Assembly (NCBI GenBank): GCA_018660965.1
Contig: JABJJH010000056.1
Location: 1-8,782 of the forward strand
Reading direction: 5' to 3'
Source of the DNA: Rhodospirillaceae bacterium
GTDB lineage: Bacteria; Pseudomonadota; Alphaproteobacteria; UBA8366; GCA-2717185
DNA length: 8,782 nucleotides
In this document: positions 5,968 to 8,782 of the stretch, in pieces
Layout: every line of letters starts with the position of its first letter
Position numbering within the stretch: the stretch's first letter is position 1
Made by a program: the position numbers and the translations under genes
The notes under the pieces: model-generated
Told to the model about the DNA's origin: nothing
Database searches by the model: none
Seen by the model: only the letters and a program-made list of their open reading frames with translations

Positions 5968-5985
5968 TATAATTATTGGATTATA
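5968..5985. promoter_or_regulatory. TATAAT-N6-ATTATA dyad
   Basis: TATAAT at 5968-5973 and ATTATA at 5980-5985 form an inverted repeat with a 6-bp spacer. Each strand thus carries a perfect -10-like hexamer facing away from the other. No matching -35 is evident on either strand. It may be a second regulator site, or simply the result of the high AT content. Confidence 0.35.
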
Positions 5986-6164
5986 TTTAATGTGCTTCAC
6001 TTCATGAGGGTGGTTCGTGCGCAAAACCATGCAGGAAACAACTGGTTTCGACGGAAATATAGCGTTTTAGCACCGAAATAGCCGATACCGATGACGTGTC
6101 GAGGCCTGAACCAAACGTCGCATGAAAGCATGGTCGCCCCGAACGTGGCGCGCGCTTGGTCAAG

Positions 6165-7034
6165 TCAGCGCCGCATTCGTTCCCGGTGCAGGATATACAG
6201 ACCGCTGCAGATCACCGGCAGCGCCCCGACGATGATCCAGGCGTCCGGGACTTGCCCGAAAATCAGGAACCCCAGCAGGGCGGCCCAGGGCAGCGCCGTG
6301 TATTTGAAGGGCGCGATGACGGCGGCTTCGCCGTGGCGGAAGGCTTCGATCAGGACGAAATGCGCCGCGCCCTGCAGGCAGCCCGCCAGCGCCAGCACCG
6401 GAAGGTCGTTCACATCGAGCGGCGCGCTGTCGAACAGCAGGCTCACCATTCCGGCCAGCAACACCGCCGAGGTGGAGAAGCACAAGATCGCGATGGACGA
6501 CTCGCCGGTGCTGATGCGCCGGGTGACCAGGTCCCGCAACGCCCCGCTGCTCGCGGCCAGTAACGGCAGCAAGGCTGCGGCGCGGAATATATCGGGGTCC
6601 GGCCGCACCATGATCAAGACGCCGAGGAAGCCGACGACGACCGCCGACCAGCGCCGCCATCCCACCGATTCACCCAGCATCGGTCCGGCCAGCGCGGTAA
6701 TGACGAGCGGCCCGGAAAACGAGAGCGCCGTGACATCGGCGAGCGGCAGCAGGGCGAGGCTGGTGACCATGAGGAATTGCGTCATCACCAGAAAGCCCGC
6801 GCGGATGGACTGACCGCGAAGGTTATAGATTCGAAGCGTGCCGAGGCCGCCGCTACGCCATGCAATCAGGGCGATGGGAATGAACACGAAAGCCGCCCGG
6901 AGCGCGATGAGCTGTCCCGGCGGATAGTCGCCGGTCAGCGTCTTGAGAAACGCGTTGTTCAGGGTCAGCAAGGCCATGCCGATGACCATGCAGACGATCC
7001 CACGGATGGACGCGGACAGCGGTATTCCCAGCAT
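6165..7034 (-). CDS. EamA/DMT-family transporter
   Basis: This 289-residue inner-membrane protein has about ten hydrophobic segments, at roughly 12-31, 42-59, 78-97, 101-119, 128-144, 151-168, 180-200, 211-230, 236-259 and 265-283. That is the length and two-times-five-helix layout of EamA (DMT superfamily) carriers, which move amino acids, nucleotide precursors or other metabolites. Family-like motifs are LIALRAAFVFIPI after the first helix and PMLGESVGWRRWSAVVVGFLGVLIMV at the end of the first repeat. The matching second-repeat segment is PFKYTALPWAALLGFLIFGQVPD. The ATG at 7034 keeps the first helix intact, but its Shine-Dalgarno is poor: the nearest AAGG is about 13 nt away, inside a 12-bp tandem repeat. 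It follows the GMC dehydrogenase in the same direction after 108 bp. A functional link to that enzyme is possible but unproven. The substrate is unknown. Confidence 0.9.
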   Translation of the reverse strand: MLGIPLSASIRGIVCMVIGMALLTLNNAFLKTLTGDYPPGQLIALRAAFVFIPIALIAWRSGGLGTLRIYNLRGQSIRAGFLVMTQFLMVTSLALLPLADVTALSFSGPLVITALAGPMLGESVGWRRWSAVVVGFLGVLIMVRPDPDIFRAAALLPLLAASSGALRDLVTRRISTGESSIAILCFSTSAVLLAGMVSLLFDSAPLDVNDLPVLALAGCLQGAAHFVLIEAFRHGEAAVIAPFKYTALPWAALLGFLIFGQVPDAWIIVGALPVICSGLYILHRERMRR

Positions 7035-7041
7035 CAGCGGT

Positions 7042-7070
7042 GGCGAACCTTGGGGCGAACCTTGGGGCGG
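7042..7070. repeat. 12-bp perfect tandem repeat upstream of the transporter
   Basis: GGCGAACCTTGG occurs at 7042-7053 and 7054-7065, followed by a partial third copy GGCGG (7066-7070). It lies 8 bp from the transporter start. On the minus strand it supplies the only AAGG sequences near that start, so changes in copy number would move or duplicate the ribosome-binding region. Confidence 0.75.
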
Positions 7071-7142
7071 ACAATGCGGGGAAACGGCATTTTACGGGCA
7101 ATGTTACCGCAATTGCAGCGTCGGTCAGGGACGATTCGCACC

Positions 7143-8768
7143 TTAGGCGGCGGCCTTCGCTTCCGCCGCCGCCAGCATCATCGCCGCGCATTTTTCGCCG
7201 ATCATGATCGACGGCGCGTTGGTGTTGCCCGAGGTCAGGGTCGGCATGATGGAGGCGTCGGCGACGCGCAGCCCGGAAATTCCATGCACGCGCAACTGGT
7301 CGTCCACCACCGCCATGGGGTCGTTGCCCATTTTGCAGGTGCCGACCGGATGATAGGTGGTTTCCGCGTTGTTGCGCACCCATTCCAACAAATCCTCGTC
7401 GCTCTGGACATCAAGGCCGGGCGCGATTTCCTCGCCGACCACATCGCTGAGCGGGGCGGTCGCCATGAGCTCGCGCGCCTTGCGCATCACCGCCAGCAAC
7501 CCGGTCCGGTCAAGTTCCGACGACAGAAAGTTGAACTTGATCGCGGGCGGTTCCGCCGGGTCGGCGGATTTGATGTGGATGGAGCCCCGGCTGTCGGACC
7601 GCAACACGTTGATGTTCATGGTGAGGCCGCGTTCCTTGGCGAGTTTCCGTTCCCGGTCGACCCGTTCGACGAGGAACGGCATGACGGAAATTGTCGCGTC
7701 CGGCGATTCCAGCCCTTCGCGCGTGCGGATATACATGCGGATTGGCACGGACGTGATGGAGAGGAAGCCCTTGCGCGAAAATACATATTTGATGCCTTCG
7801 CGAACGATCCGCCACCCGTGTCCCATATCGTTGAAGGAGACATTTTTCTTGGTGATGGCGTATTTCACGCGCGGCGAGTAGTGATCGCGCAAATTTTCGC
7901 CGACGCCCGGCAGTTCATGCACCAGATCGACGCCGTGCTGCTGCAGCAATTCCGGCTGGCCGATGCCGGACAGCTCCAGCAGTTTTGGCGAATTGATCGA
8001 ACCGCCGCTGACGACGACTTCGCGGGCGGCGCGCGCTTCCCGCGCCTCGCCACGCACCGAATAGCGCACGCCGACGCAGGTTTTGCCCTCCATGATGAGG
8101 GACGCCGCCATGGCGCCGGTTTCGATGGTCAGGTTGGGGCGGCTGCGCGCCGGGTCCAGATAACAATAGGCGGTGCTCTGACGGCGGCCCTTGTTGATCG
8201 TCGCCTGGGTCATGGCGATGCCGTCCTGGTCGGCGCCGTTGTAGTCGGGGTTGTGTTTGATGCCGATTTTAACCGCCGCCTGGATCATCAGATCGTAGAA
8301 GGGGCTGAGTTTTTTGGAATCCGTCACCTTCAGCAAGCCGTCGCGACCGCGAAATTCGTCCGAGCCGCCTTCGTAGGATTCCATCTTCTTGAACACCGGT
8401 AGGACATCCTGATAGCTCCAGCCACGATTGCCAAGCTGCGCCCAATGGTCGTAGTCCTGCGCCTGTCCCCGTACGAAGACCATGCCGTTGATGGAACTGG
8501 ACCCGCCCAGCATCTTGCCGCGCGGCACCTCGATCCGGCGTTGGCCGCTGCCGTCATCGGGTTCGGAACTGTAACACCAGTTGACCGCCGGGTTGTCGAT
8601 AAGCTTGGCGACGCCAATGGGAATGCGCGACCACAGATAGTTCGAACCTTCGGTGCCCGCCTCCAGGCACAAGACGCGGTGTTCGCCGCTTGCGCTCAAG
8701 CGGTTGGCCAGAACAGCGCCGGCCGATCCCGCGCCGACGACAATGTAATCATAAGTGTTCGGTTCCAT
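7143..8768 (-). CDS. GMC-family FAD-dependent alcohol/choline dehydrogenase
   Basis: This is a full-length 541-residue glucose-methanol-choline oxidoreductase, which oxidises alcohols to aldehydes with FAD. The FAD-binding Rossmann motif is IVVGAGSAGAVLANRLS at residues 9-25, with a downstream acidic residue in CLEAG. GMC signature 1 is GKMLGGSSSINGMVFVRG (84-101). Signature 2 is GGSINSPKLLELSGIG (255-270). The catalytic pair is H473 in TYHPVGTCKMG and N515 in SGNTNAPS, the His-Asn type found in choline and alkanol dehydrogenases, not the His-His type of glucose oxidase. No secretion signal is seen. The CKMG after the catalytic His and the general sequence suit bacterial alcohol dehydrogenases of the BetA/AlkJ kind. 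The actual alcohol cannot be named, and betaine-pathway partners are absent from the window. The ATG at 8768 has a GAGAAG site 4 nt upstream. The gene precedes the transporter by 108 bp. Confidence 0.95.
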   Translation of the reverse strand: MEPNTYDYIVVGAGSAGAVLANRLSASGEHRVLCLEAGTEGSNYLWSRIPIGVAKLIDNPAVNWCYSSEPDDGSGQRRIEVPRGKMLGGSSSINGMVFVRGQAQDYDHWAQLGNRGWSYQDVLPVFKKMESYEGGSDEFRGRDGLLKVTDSKKLSPFYDLMIQAAVKIGIKHNPDYNGADQDGIAMTQATINKGRRQSTAYCYLDPARSRPNLTIETGAMAASLIMEGKTCVGVRYSVRGEAREARAAREVVVSGGSINSPKLLELSGIGQPELLQQHGVDLVHELPGVGENLRDHYSPRVKYAITKKNVSFNDMGHGWRIVREGIKYVFSRKGFLSITSVPIRMYIRTREGLESPDATISVMPFLVERVDRERKLAKERGLTMNINVLRSDSRGSIHIKSADPAEPPAIKFNFLSSELDRTGLLAVMRKARELMATAPLSDVVGEEIAPGLDVQSDEDLLEWVRNNAETTYHPVGTCKMGNDPMAVVDDQLRVHGISGLRVADASIMPTLTSGNTNAPSIMIGEKCAAMMLAAAEAKAAA

Positions 8769-8782
8769 GGTGCTTCTCGCTC

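Larger units (their letters stand above)
5878..6164. promoter_or_regulatory. Intergenic leader between transporter and lipoprotein operon
   Basis: This gap of roughly 290 bp holds no convincing gene. The part nearer the lipoprotein gene (about 5910-5990) is strikingly AT-rich and carries two dyads and promoter-like hexamers. The part from about 6000 to 6164 is of mixed composition and I see nothing definite in it. I found no T-tailed hairpin behind the transporter stop. Confidence 0.6.

Noticed and set aside
6040..6060. tmRNA-like phrase GGTTTCGACGG on the plus strand
   Set aside because: It resembles the tmRNA 5' region only over a few bases. No tRNA-like 3' end, tag reading frame or CCA end follows within the gap.
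6004..6081. 25-codon plus-strand open frame in the intergenic leader
   Set aside because: It has no Shine-Dalgarno, no hydrophobic or repeated character, and is of a length expected by chance.
6091..6813. Plus-strand open frame (240 codons) covering the transporter
   Set aside because: It is Arg/Ser/Thr-rich low-order sequence, antisense to a clear ten-helix membrane protein.
7081..7105. AATGC/GCATT inverted repeat behind the GMC gene as a terminator
   Set aside because: The stem is only 5 bp with a 9-nt loop and no T-tract, so it is too weak to call.
6777..8402. Long plus-strand open frame (541 codons) opposite the GMC dehydrogenase
   Set aside because: It is antisense to a gene with all family motifs. 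Its translation is rich in His, Arg, Gly and Ala with no recognisable domain, as expected of an antisense frame in GC-rich DNA.

Overview
The window looks like chromosomal DNA of a GC-rich alphaproteobacterium, perhaps a member of the Rhodospirillales. That placement rests on by-eye protein character and codon usage only. I see no rRNA, tRNA, CRISPR array, insertion sequence, integrase or phage gene. Nine protein genes are supported. Eight lie on the minus strand and one on the plus strand.

Region by region: (1) At 1-2032, a minus-strand series reads, in transcription order, an SMP-30/gluconolactonase-type hydrolase, a GNAT acyltransferase, and the start of an Old Yellow Enzyme-type flavin oxidoreductase cut by the window edge. 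(2) A 164-bp divergent intergenic region follows, carrying an adjacent 15-bp tandem repeat. Beyond it is the only plus-strand gene, a PaaI-like hotdog thioesterase (2197-2616). (3) That gene converges on a carboxymuconolactone decarboxylase/AhpD-fold protein (2644-3195, minus) which lacks the second cysteine of the AhpD CxxC pair. (4) At 3292-5864 there are two unrecognised, co-directional predicted lipoproteins. They are joined by a 4-base stop/start overlap and preceded by an AT-rich leader with two dyads. The upstream protein contains five GDAA-type heptads. (5) At 6165-8768 there is an EamA/DMT-type membrane transporter behind a full-length GMC-family flavin alcohol dehydrogenase, with a perfect 12-bp tandem repeat in front of the transporter.

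How the genes may work together: the soluble enzymes (lactonase-like, ene-reductase-like, thioesterase, CMD-like, GMC dehydrogenase) plus a small-molecule exporter/importer read as accessory small-molecule catabolism or detoxification. Nothing in the sequence fixes a single pathway or substrate. The lipoprotein pair is the part most likely to be undescribed. Its tight coupling, its own AT-rich promoter region and its lower GC suggest a dedicated two-component envelope structure of unknown function. I do not recognise a defence system or other dramatic new machine here.
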